This document shows positions 17,158 to 26,174 of a stretch of 64,000 nt of DNA, piece by piece. Source of the stretch: Roseiarcus sp036489975 (lineage in GTDB: Bacteria > Pseudomonadota > Alphaproteobacteria > Rhizobiales > Beijerinckiaceae). Below the pieces are notes generated by a model, which saw only the letters and a list, made by a program, of their open reading frames with translations, searched no databases and was not told where the DNA came from. The DNA lies in contig DASXES010000133.1 in the NCBI GenBank assembly GCA_036489975.1, forward strand, positions 1 to 64,000, given 5' to 3'. The position numbers and the translations under genes were made by a program. Position 1 is the stretch's first letter. Each line of letters opens with the position of its first letter.

Positions 17158-18174
17158 TCATGGCGTCGAGGATGAGCTTTGGGCGCCCGCGACGGCCCAG
17201 GGAGCAAGCGGCGCAAGCGCTTGCGCGGACGGGCGCGAAGCCGAAGGTTTCTCCTCGGCCGGCGTCGCGGCTTCCTTCTTCAGCCAGGAGATGAACGTTT
17301 GCAGCGGCCGGTCCAGTCCCCGGCTCTGGGCGTGAACGAAATACCAGCCCGTGCCTTTCACCATCGGCGGCGCCCGGATCGGCGCGACGAGTCGGCCGGA
17401 CTGAAGGTCGTCGCCAATGAGCGATAGATCCGCAAGCGCGATCCCCAGCCCGTTCACCGCCGCCTGCGCCGGAAGAAAGCCGGTTGGAAAGACCACGCTG
17501 CGTTGCAGTTCGGCGACCTTGACGCCGATATGAAGAAACCACTTCAACCAGTCGGAGGGCGATGTCTCGGCGACGATCAGCGTCTCGGCGATGAGATCGG
17601 CCGGCTCGCTCAGAACGGGACGCTTGGCGAGGTAGGAGAGGCTGCAAACGGGGACGAGCCGGTCGGCGAACAGAAAATGCGATTCCGACTGCGGCCAGTC
17701 GCCCCGGCCAAGCGTGATGAACCCATCGAGGGACGGGTCGGCGCCGGGGATCGGCGGTTCCGTGTGTGCGTAGAGGCAGAGATCGACGTCGCCAAGTTCG
17801 GCATAGAGCGCATCGAGTCGCGGCAGCAGCCAGCCCGTCGCGAAGGCTGTGTGGGCGGACACAACGATCCTTCTCTGCCGCCTCGCGCTGAGCAATCTGC
17901 GCGTGCCAGCTTCGATGATGTCGAAGGCTTCGATCACGGTCGGCAACCACGATGCGCCGAACGGGGTAAGCTTCAGGGATTGCGGCCGCCGGTCGAACAA
18001 GCGTTCTCCGAGCCGCGCCTCCAGAAGCTTGATGTGACGGCTGACGGCCGCCGGCGTCACGTTGAGTTCGGATGCGGCGACGACGAAGCTTTCATGACGC
18101 GCCGCGGCCTCGAAGGCGCGCAGAGCGTTCAGCGGAGGAAGCTTGCGAGGTGGCCGGGTCACGTCCGGAGCCAT
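17158..18174 (-). CDS. LysR-family transcriptional regulator (GcvA-like)
   Basis: This 338-residue regulator has an N-terminal winged helix-turn-helix (LPPLNALRAFEAAARHESF ... VTPAAVSRHIKLLEARLGERLF) and a LysR substrate-binding domain (about 90-300). The opening is typical of the GcvA subgroup. A GTG at 18201 would add nine residues. The C-terminus carries an unusual alanine/serine/proline-rich tail of about 40 residues beyond the domain. It lies between the first ABC importer and the dioxygenase, all on the minus strand, and probably responds to a pathway intermediate. Confidence 0.9.
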   Translation of the reverse strand: MAPDVTRPPRKLPPLNALRAFEAAARHESFVVAASELNVTPAAVSRHIKLLEARLGERLFDRRPQSLKLTPFGASWLPTVIEAFDIIEAGTRRLLSARRQRRIVVSAHTAFATGWLLPRLDALYAELGDVDLCLYAHTEPPIPGADPSLDGFITLGRGDWPQSESHFLFADRLVPVCSLSYLAKRPVLSEPADLIAETLIVAETSPSDWLKWFLHIGVKVAELQRSVVFPTGFLPAQAAVNGLGIALADLSLIGDDLQSGRLVAPIRAPPMVKGTGWYFVHAQSRGLDRPLQTFISWLKKEAATPAEEKPSASRPSAQALAPLAPWAVAGAQSSSSTP

Positions 18175-18243
18175 ACCGGCGCCAAGCAGGAACCGTGCCA
18201 CCCTACACCGGGACGGCGGCGATGCGGCGAACCGACCGCCTGG

Positions 18244-19119
18244 TCAATGCGCAGCGGCGGGAACGGCGCCGCCGCGTGCGCCCTGCGGCATCCATTCCGT
18301 CAGGCGGCGCGAGGCCCATTCGAACACGGCGAAGGTGATGGCGGAATAGACGAGCAGGATAAGCGCGACGAGAAACATCCGGTCCACATAGCCGAACACC
18401 TGCGAATAGACGATGATCTGCCCCATGCCGGTTTGCGCGCCGAGAAATTCGGACGCGACGACCGCGGCCCAGGCCGCGCCGAGGCCCAGCAGAATGCTCG
18501 AGCGAAGTTCCGGAAAGATCGCGGGCAGGATCACCGTCCGGTAGATTTGAAACCGGGTCGCGCCCTGGGTTCGCGCATAGTCGACATAGACGTCCGGAAC
18601 GTTGCCGACCGCGTTCACGACGCCTGTGAAGAAAATGACGCCGACCCCCAACGCGACGAACAGCATCATTCCAATAAACGTCAGCCCGAACCACAGCTGG
18701 AACATCGGAATCAGCGCCATCAGCGGAAAGGTGCGGAGGATCTGAGCCGGAAGCGCAACAAGCCGGCGTGTCCATCTCGACCAGGAGACGGCAAGCCCCA
18801 GAATCAATCCGACCGCCATGCCGAGAACCAGCCCAGCGAACAGACGCAGGCTGGTGTCCCACGAATTCGACAATATGCCGAGGGTCGCCGCAGCATAGGT
18901 GCGCTGGCCGCCCTCGGACACGGCCTTCACCCCAAGGCCACCCGCCCAATAGTCGGCGAGGCTCAGATAGGTCTTGGTGAAGACCGTCTGCCATCCCGGA
19001 ACCATCGGCTCGCCAGGCACGGATTCATAAGGATAGACGATCGAGGCGACCTGCCAGAGGATCGCCAGGAAGACCAGCGCGCCGATGCTGGTCAGCCGGT
19101 GGATCGCGGTCCGGCTCAT
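18244..19119 (-). CDS. NitT/TauT-type ABC transporter permease (importer 1, first permease)
   Basis: This 291-residue inner-membrane protein has about six helices of the BPD_transp_1 type with the EAA loop RTQGATRFQIYRTVILPA. An N-terminal helix at about 10-30 is followed by a long periplasmic loop of roughly 60 residues, longer than in SsuC/TauC. The same extended loop is present in the corresponding permease of importer 2 (28383-29246). The true start is ATG 19119, four bases inside the ATPase stop region; an open frame further upstream is spurious. Confidence 0.88.
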   Translation of the reverse strand: MSRTAIHRLTSIGALVFLAILWQVASIVYPYESVPGEPMVPGWQTVFTKTYLSLADYWAGGLGVKAVSEGGQRTYAAATLGILSNSWDTSLRLFAGLVLGMAVGLILGLAVSWSRWTRRLVALPAQILRTFPLMALIPMFQLWFGLTFIGMMLFVALGVGVIFFTGVVNAVGNVPDVYVDYARTQGATRFQIYRTVILPAIFPELRSSILLGLGAAWAAVVASEFLGAQTGMGQIIVYSQVFGYVDRMFLVALILLVYSAITFAVFEWASRRLTEWMPQGARGGAVPAAAH

Positions 19120-19898
19120 TGGAGGGTCCTCGCGGCGTCGACCAGGGCGTCGAGTCCGAGATGGCGCAGCAGCACTTCCTTGTGGGCGACGGCCTCCGGC
19201 AAGGCCAGGCTTTCCACGGTGCGCGGCCGTTCGAGCTGAATGCGCCGGTCGTCGACGATGCGTCCTTCCTTCATCACGATGATCCGGTCGGCGAGCAGCA
19301 TCGCCTCGTCGACGTCGTGGGTGACGAACAGGACGGTCGGTTGATATTGCCCCCAGAGATTCAGCACCACCTGATGCAAATGCAGCTTGGTGACATAATC
19401 GAGGGCGCCGAAGGGCTCGTCCATCAGGAGGACCCGTGGCGAATTGGCGAACACCGTCGCGATGGCGACGCGCTTCAGCATTCCCCCTGACAGTTCGCGC
19501 GGCCACGAGTGCTCGACGTGGCTCAGGCCGACCTGCTGGAGACACTTCCGCGCGGTCTCCAGCCGCTCCGCCTTCTGCACGCCGCGGCATGTCAGGCCAT
19601 AGGCGACATTGTCGATCACCCGCATCCACGGAAAGACGCTGTCCCTCTGGAACACCAGCCCACGCTGCGGCGAGGGGCCCTTGATCTCCTTGCCATTGAC
19701 GGTGATCTCGCCCTCCGAAAGCGGAAGCAGGCCGGCGACGATCTGCAGAAGGGTCGTCTTGCCGCAGCCCGAAGGACCAATGAGACAGACGAACTCGCTG
19801 TTGGCGATGTTGAGGTTGACGTCCGAGACGGCCTGAACGAGATCGCCGCTAGAGCGGCGAAACACCTGCCGCACATGGTCCATGCGAATGTGCGCCAT
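19116..19898 (-). CDS. NitT/TauT-type ABC transporter ATP-binding protein (importer 1)
   Basis: This is a 260-residue ATPase. Walker A is GPSGCGKTT, the signature is LSGGMLKRVAIATVF, Walker B is VLLMDEPFGALDYVT and the switch histidine is in FVTHDVDEA. The LSGGM signature and short C-terminus are typical of the SsuB/TauB/NrtD group. It energises uptake by the two permeases on either side and overlaps the downstream permease by four bases. No sequence feature fixes the substrate. Confidence 0.92.
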   Translation of the reverse strand: MAHIRMDHVRQVFRRSSGDLVQAVSDVNLNIANSEFVCLIGPSGCGKTTLLQIVAGLLPLSEGEITVNGKEIKGPSPQRGLVFQRDSVFPWMRVIDNVAYGLTCRGVQKAERLETARKCLQQVGLSHVEHSWPRELSGGMLKRVAIATVFANSPRVLLMDEPFGALDYVTKLHLHQVVLNLWGQYQPTVLFVTHDVDEAMLLADRIIVMKEGRIVDDRRIQLERPRTVESLALPEAVAHKEVLLRHLGLDALVDAARTLQ

Positions 19899-19916
19899 GC
19901 GGTTCTTCCTCGCCGA

Positions 19917-20771
19917 TCAGAGACGTGCGACGCGCCGCCAGCGCGTCAGATAGCCGAAAGCCACGAGGACGATCAGGTCGCAGGCGACCGCGACGGCCGC
20001 GAGGGCCAGGATCGTCGCGATCATCATCTGCGTGTCCATGCCGGTCGCCATGGCCTGAATTACGCGCCCGACGCCGTGCGGCGCGCCGAGCAGTTCGGAG
20101 AATGTCTCGAGGCCCCATGAGCCCGCCATGGCGATGCGGACGCCGCCGAGCACTTCCGGCAATGTGCCGAGGAGGAAGACGTCGAACAGGATCCGGCCGG
20201 ACGGCGCGCCCAGCATGCGCGCCGCCGAGGGATAGGTGGGATCGAGATTGTCCCCCGCGCGCTGCGCGAACACATAGAGGATCGTCACGCCATAGATTAT
20301 GAGGAGGGCCGTTTGCGCCACACGGCTCGTTCCGAACCAGATCAGGAAGAAGGGCGCGGTCACGAGAATCGGGATGGTGCCGGCAGTCAGCATGACCGGA
20401 TCGATCATCGCACGAAACAGCGACAGGCGTGCGCTCAGGAGCCCGAGCCCGACGCCCACAATGCACGACACCAGCAACGAAATCATCACGTTGGAAAACG
20501 TGTAGGCAATGTTGGAATAGAGGCCCCCGCCAAGATGATAGTTGTCGAGATAGGGTGATGCGAAGAAATTATCCCGGATCGATTCAATGATTCCGGCAGG
20601 AGGAGGCAGGAACATCGGCGAGGCCAAGCCGAGAGTCGTGATCGCCCACCAGGCGCCGATCACGATCAACAGGCCGAGAACCCCGAGCGGATCGACTGGA
20701 AGCTTTGGCAGTCGAATGGCCGATCTGAAGCTCGGTTTCCGGCCTTCGAGAACTTCCACGCTCGCGCTCAT
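19917..20771 (-). CDS. NitT/TauT-type ABC transporter permease (importer 1, second permease)
   Basis: This 284-residue permease has six hydrophobic segments. The central part contains PFFLIWFGTSRVAQ and the ATPase-contact loop PTYPSAARMLGAPSGRILF. It differs clearly from the first permease of this importer, so the channel is a heterodimer. Its counterpart in importer 2 (30040-30885) shares the ILVASPFFLIWFG-type segment. The ATG at 20771 is preceded by a GATGAGG site. A threefold 9-base repeat of the type (C/A)GATCTCGC lies just upstream at about 20785-20811. Confidence 0.88.
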   Translation of the reverse strand: MSASVEVLEGRKPSFRSAIRLPKLPVDPLGVLGLLIVIGAWWAITTLGLASPMFLPPPAGIIESIRDNFFASPYLDNYHLGGGLYSNIAYTFSNVMISLLVSCIVGVGLGLLSARLSLFRAMIDPVMLTAGTIPILVTAPFFLIWFGTSRVAQTALLIIYGVTILYVFAQRAGDNLDPTYPSAARMLGAPSGRILFDVFLLGTLPEVLGGVRIAMAGSWGLETFSELLGAPHGVGRVIQAMATGMDTQMMIATILALAAVAVACDLIVLVAFGYLTRWRRVARL

Positions 20772-20834
20772 CTGAACCTCATCCCGATCTCGCCGATCTC
20801 GCCAATCTCGCGGTTGCGAGGCGCCTTGCGGACT

Positions 20835-20858
20835 CGGGCCCGGAACTTCCCGGGCCCG
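20835..20858 (-). terminator. Strong GC hairpin between binding-protein and permease genes of importer 1
   Basis: CGGGCCCGG and CCGGGCCCG form a perfect nine-base stem with a six-base loop, nine bases after the binding-protein stop codon. There is no U-run, so it is more likely a partial terminator or an mRNA 3'-end stabiliser that lets the binding protein be made in excess over the permeases. Importer 2 has a hairpin at the same place. Confidence 0.5.
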
Positions 20859-20867
20859 GACTCCCGG

Positions 20868-22169
20868 CTAGCCGCCGACAGCGGCTTGAGCGGCGCGGTA
20901 GGCGTCGAGATAGTCGAACCAGCCATAATATTTGTGCGCCGCGTCAAGCAGCGCTTTCTTGTCGCCGGCGGGCTCGGCCTTCGACGCCTTCTCGAACAGG
21001 GCGTCGGTCTTCTTCTTGTAGTCGAGCAGTTCGAGATACATCGGCGCCGCCCAGACGATCTCCTCGGACGTGATGCCCTTCGGGATGGAACTCGTCGCCT
21101 CGAGCGACTTGATCAGGGCGCCCATCGAGCTTTTGTAATATTCGGGACCGTCGTTGGGCACGAAGTACTTTGCCTGTTTGTCGAAGGTGACGAACGGATC
21201 GAGGTTCAGCACCGTGCGCTTCACTCCATCCGCGTCGAGCGAGGTGCCGGCGACGCTGTTGAGATAGGGAGCGTAAACCCCGAACAGGCTCGGGTCCTTC
21301 TCCAGCGCGTCGAAGATCCTGTAAACGACGGAAGCGAACCGCAGCATGGTGGTCTTGTGCCCGTCGACATAGTCCGCGGTCGCGGCCCAGCCGTTGTTGA
21401 ACACCAGCGGCTCAAGAGGCGAGTCGACGCCGCCAGGACCGTATTTGACCAATTGTCCGATGTCGTAGATCGGCGTCCAGCCGGCGTCGAGCAAGGTCTG
21501 CGCAATCGGCGCCCCGCTCGGATGCAGAAAGTCGATACGCCCCGACTTGGCGAGCAGCAGCATCTGCGGGTCTTCCATTGTGACATAGTCCGGAAGCGGC
21601 GTGCCCGACAGCTTGAAGGGCAGCTCGACGAAAACCTTTTCCGAGATCGACGCCGGCACATAGACCTTCTTGCCGGACAGAGGCGCCAGCGCCTTGGCGA
21701 GCGCCTGCTTGTAATCCGTCCCCGGAGTCATGTAGTCCGCGAACCGCTTCAGACCGAGCTTCGGGTTGGCGAGCATGACCGCGCCGTAGAAGGTGACGGC
21801 GAAGCCTATGCATTTGAGCTGGTCGGTCGTCCGGTAGGACGGGAGCAGCGCGGAGCAGGTCGCCGAATCAACGTCCACCTGCCGGTTCAAGAGCAGCGAC
21901 ACCCACTGGTCCTCGGTCGTTTTCAAGCCGTAGGGTGGCGGTGTGATCGCGATGCCGACATCCTTGAACCATCCCTTCTCCATCCCGATCACGAAATAGG
22001 TGTTGTCGGCATAGGGTCGCATTCCCATCTTGACGCTGACCTGCGGAATATCGGCGCCCGGCTCCGGCGTCGCGGGCGTATAGGTCGTAGCGGCGTTAGC
22101 GGCCGGCGCTGTGATCGCCAAGGTCGCCGCGAAGAGGAGAGAAATGCTGGATTTTCGTCTGGCCTTCAT
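20868..22169 (-). CDS. NitT/TauT-type ABC transporter periplasmic binding protein (importer 1)
   Basis: This 433-residue exported protein has a signal peptide (basic start KARRKSS, hydrophobic core, cleavage near ANA at about residue 26). The mature part has the SBP pattern VKMGMRPYADNTYFVIGMEKG, a GWFKDVGI segment and FLHPSGAP. An ATG at 22175 is only one base from the GAGGAG site, whereas the ATG at 22169 is seven bases away, so the latter is preferred. It heads the importer 1 genes. The ligand is unknown but is presumably the ureide processed by the neighbouring enzymes. Confidence 0.87.
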   Translation of the reverse strand: MKARRKSSISLLFAATLAITAPAANAATTYTPATPEPGADIPQVSVKMGMRPYADNTYFVIGMEKGWFKDVGIAITPPPYGLKTTEDQWVSLLLNRQVDVDSATCSALLPSYRTTDQLKCIGFAVTFYGAVMLANPKLGLKRFADYMTPGTDYKQALAKALAPLSGKKVYVPASISEKVFVELPFKLSGTPLPDYVTMEDPQMLLLAKSGRIDFLHPSGAPIAQTLLDAGWTPIYDIGQLVKYGPGGVDSPLEPLVFNNGWAATADYVDGHKTTMLRFASVVYRIFDALEKDPSLFGVYAPYLNSVAGTSLDADGVKRTVLNLDPFVTFDKQAKYFVPNDGPEYYKSSMGALIKSLEATSSIPKGITSEEIVWAAPMYLELLDYKKKTDALFEKASKAEPAGDKKALLDAAHKYYGWFDYLDAYRAAQAAVGG

Positions 22170-22613
22170 TGACATGCTCCTCGCGCCTGCCCCCGCTGGT
22201 CCCTCGCGTCTTCAGAGACGGGCGGGGTTTCGCGGCGGCGCCTGAAGCAGGTCAGCAAAACACGTGCCAACAGGGCTGCGCGCTGGTCGCGAGCGAATCG
22301 ACTCAGATAAGCGACGCCGAGAGTCAGCAATCTTGAGTCTGGCCTTCCGAGCGCGTCGCCAACGCCCCACGCGGCGAATACGCGGAACGCGCCTATCGAT
22401 TTTGCGCGGCGCGCGCGGATTCGCCTGCACGCAGAGCGGCGCCGCCGTGCTGGGCGGCTTCGCCGGTCGATTTCGCAGTCAGGACCATTTTTTGCGCGCC
22501 AGGGCTTCGGTGATGTTCGCGGGAAAAGCGGGCGCTGGGCCGATGCGGGAAGGCCCGCCGCTCAGCGCGGGCGGGACCTAATGCCGCGAGCCCGGCGGCG
22601 CCCGCGATCCGCT
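22170..22613 (-). other. 444-base gap between importer 1 and the hydantoinase gene
   Basis: I see no convincing gene here. An imperfect inverted repeat GACTCAGAT / ATCTTGAGTC lies at 22300-22339, about 130 bases before the binding-protein start, and could be an operator for the LysR or IclR regulator. No clear -35/-10 pair was found. The gap suggests that the genes from 22169 down to 15137 may have their own promoter rather than depending only on the one at 32.3 kb. Confidence 0.4.
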
Positions 22614-24002
22614 TCAGGCTTGCGCGCGAGGCGTATACTTATCCCGCTTCAGGAACTGCCCTTCGCCCGGCGCGCCCACATAGTCCCGGTTCTCGACGAT
22701 CACCTTTCCGCGCAGCAGCACGGTGCGCGGGGCGCCCTCGACCTGCACGCCATCATAATTCGTGTAGTCGACGGCGTGGTGCAGCTTGTCGTTCGTCATC
22801 GTGAACGCATCTCTCGGATCCCAGATCACGATATCAGCATCCGACCCCACTGCGATCACGCCTTTGCGGGGGTAGAGGCCGAACACGCGCGCCGGGCGGG
22901 TCGCCACGATATCGACAAATTGCGCCATCGACAGGCGTCCTTCGTTGACGCCCTTGTACACCATCATCAGGCGCTCCTCGATGCCCGGGCCCCCGTTGGG
23001 AATCTTGGTGAAGTCGTCGGTTCCGGCGTGGTCTTTCTGGCCCTTGAAATTGGTCGCTGCATGATCGGAGGAGACATCCTCGATCAGCCCCTGGGCAATG
23101 GCCCGCCATAGAATTTCGTGATCGTGCTTCGTGCGCGCCGGCGGGGTGAACACGAATTTCGCGCCCTCGAAACCGGGTTTATCGAGATCCTCCTTCACAG
23201 CGTACAGATATTGCGTGCAGGTCTCGGCCATGACCTCCACGCCGCGCGTTTTGCCGCGCACGACTTCCTCCAAGGCTTCCTCGCAGGTCAGATGGACGAT
23301 GAAAATCGGCGCTCCGATAATCTCCGCGAGCGCGATCGCCCGCGCCGTGGCCTCCGCCTCGACGCGCGGCGGCCTCGTAGCCGCATGATATTTCGGCGCT
23401 GTCTTGCCGGCTTTCATATATTCCTGCTGCAGGAAGTAGGCGGCGTCGCCGTTCTCCGCATGCACCATTACCAGGGCCCCTGATGATTTCGCCTGATGCA
23501 GGGCTTTGACGAGCGCCAGGTCGTCAATCATCTGGGCGCCCTTGTAGGCCATGAACAGCTTGAAGCTCGTGATGCCGCGCTGCGGCAGCGTGGCGAGCTC
23601 CTCGAACACGGCGTCGGTCATGTCCTTGACGATGATATGGTAGCCGTAGTCGATGGCGGCCTTCCCCAACGCCTTCCTATCCCAGGTCGCCAGGGCGTCC
23701 GTCAGGCTCTGCCCTTTCTGCTGCGCACAAAAATCGATGAGGGTGGTGGTGCCCCCGCAGGCGGCGGCGATCGTGCCAGTCCGGAAGTCATCGGCCGAAA
23801 AGAAGTCGTGGACCGGGCTGTCGAGATGCGTGTGAACATCGACGCCGCCCGGCATGACGTAGCAGCCGGCTGCATCGATCGTGCGGGCCGCCTTCGGCAT
23901 GGCGCCGCCGATCTGCGCGATCTTTCCATGCGCGATTGCAAGGTCCGCCCGGTAGGTTCCGTCGGCGGTCGCGATCGTGCCGTTTGTGATAACGAGATCC
24001 AT
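22614..24002 (-). CDS. hyuA: D-hydantoinase / dihydropyrimidinase
   Basis: This is a 462-residue cyclic amidohydrolase that opens hydantoin or dihydropyrimidine rings to N-carbamoyl amino acids. The binuclear zinc site is visible: His57 and His59 in GGVDVHTHLDSP, the carbamylated Lys148 in TSFKLFMAYKG, histidines in MVHAEN and FIVHLT, and the catalytic aspartate in SSDHAATN. Length and motifs are standard for dihydropyrimidinase. No dihydropyrimidine dehydrogenase genes are adjacent, so external hydantoins or dihydropyrimidines are more likely substrates than uracil itself. The gene name is used for the family only. Confidence 0.88.
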   Translation of the reverse strand: MDLVITNGTIATADGTYRADLAIAHGKIAQIGGAMPKAARTIDAAGCYVMPGGVDVHTHLDSPVHDFFSADDFRTGTIAAACGGTTTLIDFCAQQKGQSLTDALATWDRKALGKAAIDYGYHIIVKDMTDAVFEELATLPQRGITSFKLFMAYKGAQMIDDLALVKALHQAKSSGALVMVHAENGDAAYFLQQEYMKAGKTAPKYHAATRPPRVEAEATARAIALAEIIGAPIFIVHLTCEEALEEVVRGKTRGVEVMAETCTQYLYAVKEDLDKPGFEGAKFVFTPPARTKHDHEILWRAIAQGLIEDVSSDHAATNFKGQKDHAGTDDFTKIPNGGPGIEERLMMVYKGVNEGRLSMAQFVDIVATRPARVFGLYPRKGVIAVGSDADIVIWDPRDAFTMTNDKLHHAVDYTNYDGVQVEGAPRTVLLRGKVIVENRDYVGAPGEGQFLKRDKYTPRAQA

Positions 24003-24032
24003 AGGTCCGTTCCTCTAAAAAGCGAGCAGGGC

Positions 24033-25280
24033 TTAGTAGGCGAGCGCGTGCAGGCCGGCCGCGAGAACTTGGATGCCCGCGACGATGTCGCCGATCGTGG
24101 AGAACTCCTCCGGCGTATGGCTTCGGCCGTCCTTGGACTGAACGAAGATCATCGCGACCTTGGCGATGAGGGCCATCTGTTGCGAGTCGTGGCCGGCGCC
24201 GCTCGGCATGGTCATGGTCGGCACGCCTTGTTCCTTGGCGATGCGCTCGAGCGTCGCGACAATCTGCGGATCGCTGGCGCAGGGCGGATGGTCGACGAAA
24301 TAGTCCCAGGAAATCTCGAGCCCACGCCGCGCTGCGACCTCGCGCATCAGTCCCTCATGCGCGGCGTAAAGCTTGTCGCGCATCGCGGGGTCCGGATGGC
24401 GTGCGTCGACCGTGAAGCGGATGTCGCGGGGAATCACGGCTGGTCCGTTCGGCCAGACGACCGCACGGCCAACTGTCGTGACCGCCGGCCGACCGAAGCG
24501 GTGGGCGGTGTTGATGACGCCCGACACGATTTCCGCGAAGCCGGCCATCGGGTCGTTTCGCAGATCCATCGGAAAGCCGCCCGCATGGTTCTGCACGCCC
24601 TTGAGGGTAATGTCATAATGCCGGATGCCTGTGATGGCGTCGACGACGGCGACCGGAAGCTTCGCCTGTTCGAGGATCGGTCCCTGCTCGATGTGGAGTT
24701 CGATGAAGCTGTCGATATCGTTGCGCTGCGCTTCGGGAATCTTCGCCGGATCGAGGCCAATCCCACGCATCGCGTCGGCCATGGTCTCGCTCGGGTCATA
24801 GCCGACAAGGCCCTCGGCATCCCCTGACTTGATGCGTCCGGTGATCGCGCGCGAGCCCCAGAAATTCGTGCCGGGAAAGCGGCTGCCTTCCTCCTCGCAC
24901 AGCGCAAGGGCCTCGAGCGTCCGTTTCGGCTGACCGAACTGCTCCTTGAGCGCGCGGATCGCGATCAACCCTGCGAGCGCGCCGAGCGTGCCGTCATAGC
25001 GTCCTCCAGGACGCTGCGTGTCGATATGCGAGCCGGAAACGATCGACTTTCCGCCTTCGGAGCCCTTCAACTTGCCCCAGATATTCCCTACCGCGTCGCG
25101 ATGCACGGCGAGGCCCGCTTCTTCGCACCACACCGCATATTGGTCGGTCGCCTTCAGCCATTCAGGAGAATAGACGACGCGCCATACGCCCGTATCCGCG
25201 TAGCGGCCGATCTCGCCGAGCGTCATGATGTAATGTTCAACGAGATCGCGATCGATCACGATCTTCGGCGCTGCTGTCAC
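24033..25280 (-). CDS. hyuC: M20-family amidohydrolase (N-carbamoyl-L-amino acid hydrolase / beta-ureidopropionase / allantoate amidohydrolase type)
   Basis: This is a 415-residue zinc hydrolase. The dinuclear metal site appears in GSHIDTQRPGGRYDGTLG and CEEEGSRFPGTNFWGSR, HIEQGPILE lies mid-protein, and the C-terminal histidine is in PSGAGHDSQQMA. The family removes the carbamoyl group from N-carbamoyl-L-amino acids, beta-ureidopropionate or allantoate. The frame is open to 25424, but GTG 25280 is preceded by an AAGGAG site and gives the usual length. It follows the hydantoinase in the operon direction with a 30-base gap, matching the hyuA-hyuC order seen elsewhere. Confidence 0.87.
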   Translation of the reverse strand: MTAAPKIVIDRDLVEHYIMTLGEIGRYADTGVWRVVYSPEWLKATDQYAVWCEEAGLAVHRDAVGNIWGKLKGSEGGKSIVSGSHIDTQRPGGRYDGTLGALAGLIAIRALKEQFGQPKRTLEALALCEEEGSRFPGTNFWGSRAITGRIKSGDAEGLVGYDPSETMADAMRGIGLDPAKIPEAQRNDIDSFIELHIEQGPILEQAKLPVAVVDAITGIRHYDITLKGVQNHAGGFPMDLRNDPMAGFAEIVSGVINTAHRFGRPAVTTVGRAVVWPNGPAVIPRDIRFTVDARHPDPAMRDKLYAAHEGLMREVAARRGLEISWDYFVDHPPCASDPQIVATLERIAKEQGVPTMTMPSGAGHDSQQMALIAKVAMIFVQSKDGRSHTPEEFSTIGDIVAGIQVLAAGLHALAY

Positions 25281-25489
25281 GGGTGGCTCCTTCGGTCTCA
25301 AGAGAGGTTTTTGGGGTGGCGGAAAGAAGCGGCTAGATTGACGCCAGCTGCGGGGCGCCGGAGGGCGAAATGTCAGCACGGAAAATCTCGCCGCTCCGGC
25401 CGCAAGCAACGCCGTGCGCGCCATAAAGCGAGCGACGCGCGCCGCCGAGGCGCTCCCGATCCGCTCCGGCGGTCATGATGGAAGACCCG

Positions 25490-26146
25490 TCATCGCGCGG
25501 CCGGCGTCCTCTTCAAATAGTCGAGCGTGTCGGACAGGCTGACGACATCCGCGAAGCGAAGGTCGATGTCGGTGAGGTTGGCCTCGTGCGCGACTTCCGA
25601 CCGGTCGCCGACGGCTTCGCGGATGACGATTGCGTGGAGGTTGCGGTTATGGGCGCTCTCGGCGGTCGAACGGATGCACCCGCTCGTGCTGCAACCCGTG
25701 ATGACGAGCGTGTCGATGCTACGCGCCTGCAGGTAGGCGTCGAACGGCGTTCCCCAGAATGCGGAGGCCCGCGCCTTGACGAATAGAGGCTCCTCGTCCT
25801 TTCGCCGTTCGAGCCTGGGATCGAGCTGCGCCATCAGGTCGGCGCGGGCGAGCTCCTTCTCGCTGCTCATCTGCAGCAATTTCCTGCCGACCGGGCCGCT
25901 CACGTCGATCGGATCCGGCCGCATGGTGGTGAAGAACACAGGATGCCCTGCGCCCCGTGCGGCCTCGAGCACCGACAAGGTCGCCGTGAGGACCGGCTCT
26001 AGACGGGCTGAGCCTTGTTGGGAGCTCTCGTCGAGCCAGGAGCGCGCGAGGTCGATGACGACGACCGCGGGGCGGACGCCGAAGCCGCTGCGTCCGCCGA
26101 ATCCGTGGCGCATGTAGAACTCGCGCACCGCCGCTTCGTAACTCAT
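25490..26146 (-). CDS. Isochorismatase-family hydrolase, N-carbamoylsarcosine amidase-like
   Basis: This is a 218-residue cysteine hydrolase. The catalytic triad of the family is Asp32 (VVVIDLARSWLD), Lys124 (LFVKARASAFWGT) and Cys157 (TGCSTSGCIRST). The GCSTSGCIRST motif, with the nucleophile in SGC, is that of N-carbamoylsarcosine and maleamate amidases rather than true isochorismatases. It would release ammonia and CO2 from a carbamoyl compound or hydrolyse a related amide. RutB of uracil breakdown is another relative, and a RidA gene follows as in rut operons, but rutA is absent. The exact substrate is unknown. Confidence 0.85.
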   Translation of the reverse strand: MSYEAAVREFYMRHGFGGRSGFGVRPAVVVIDLARSWLDESSQQGSARLEPVLTATLSVLEAARGAGHPVFFTTMRPDPIDVSGPVGRKLLQMSSEKELARADLMAQLDPRLERRKDEEPLFVKARASAFWGTPFDAYLQARSIDTLVITGCSTSGCIRSTAESAHNRNLHAIVIREAVGDRSEVAHEANLTDIDLRFADVVSLSDTLDYLKRTPAAR

Positions 26147-26174
26147 TCCCGGCTCCTTGTGGATCTGCGAATCG

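Noticed and set aside
18244..19629. A 461-residue frame fusing ATPase-region sequence to a permease
   Set aside because: The N-terminal part is an off-frame reading of the importer 1 ATPase gene; the permease starts at 19119.
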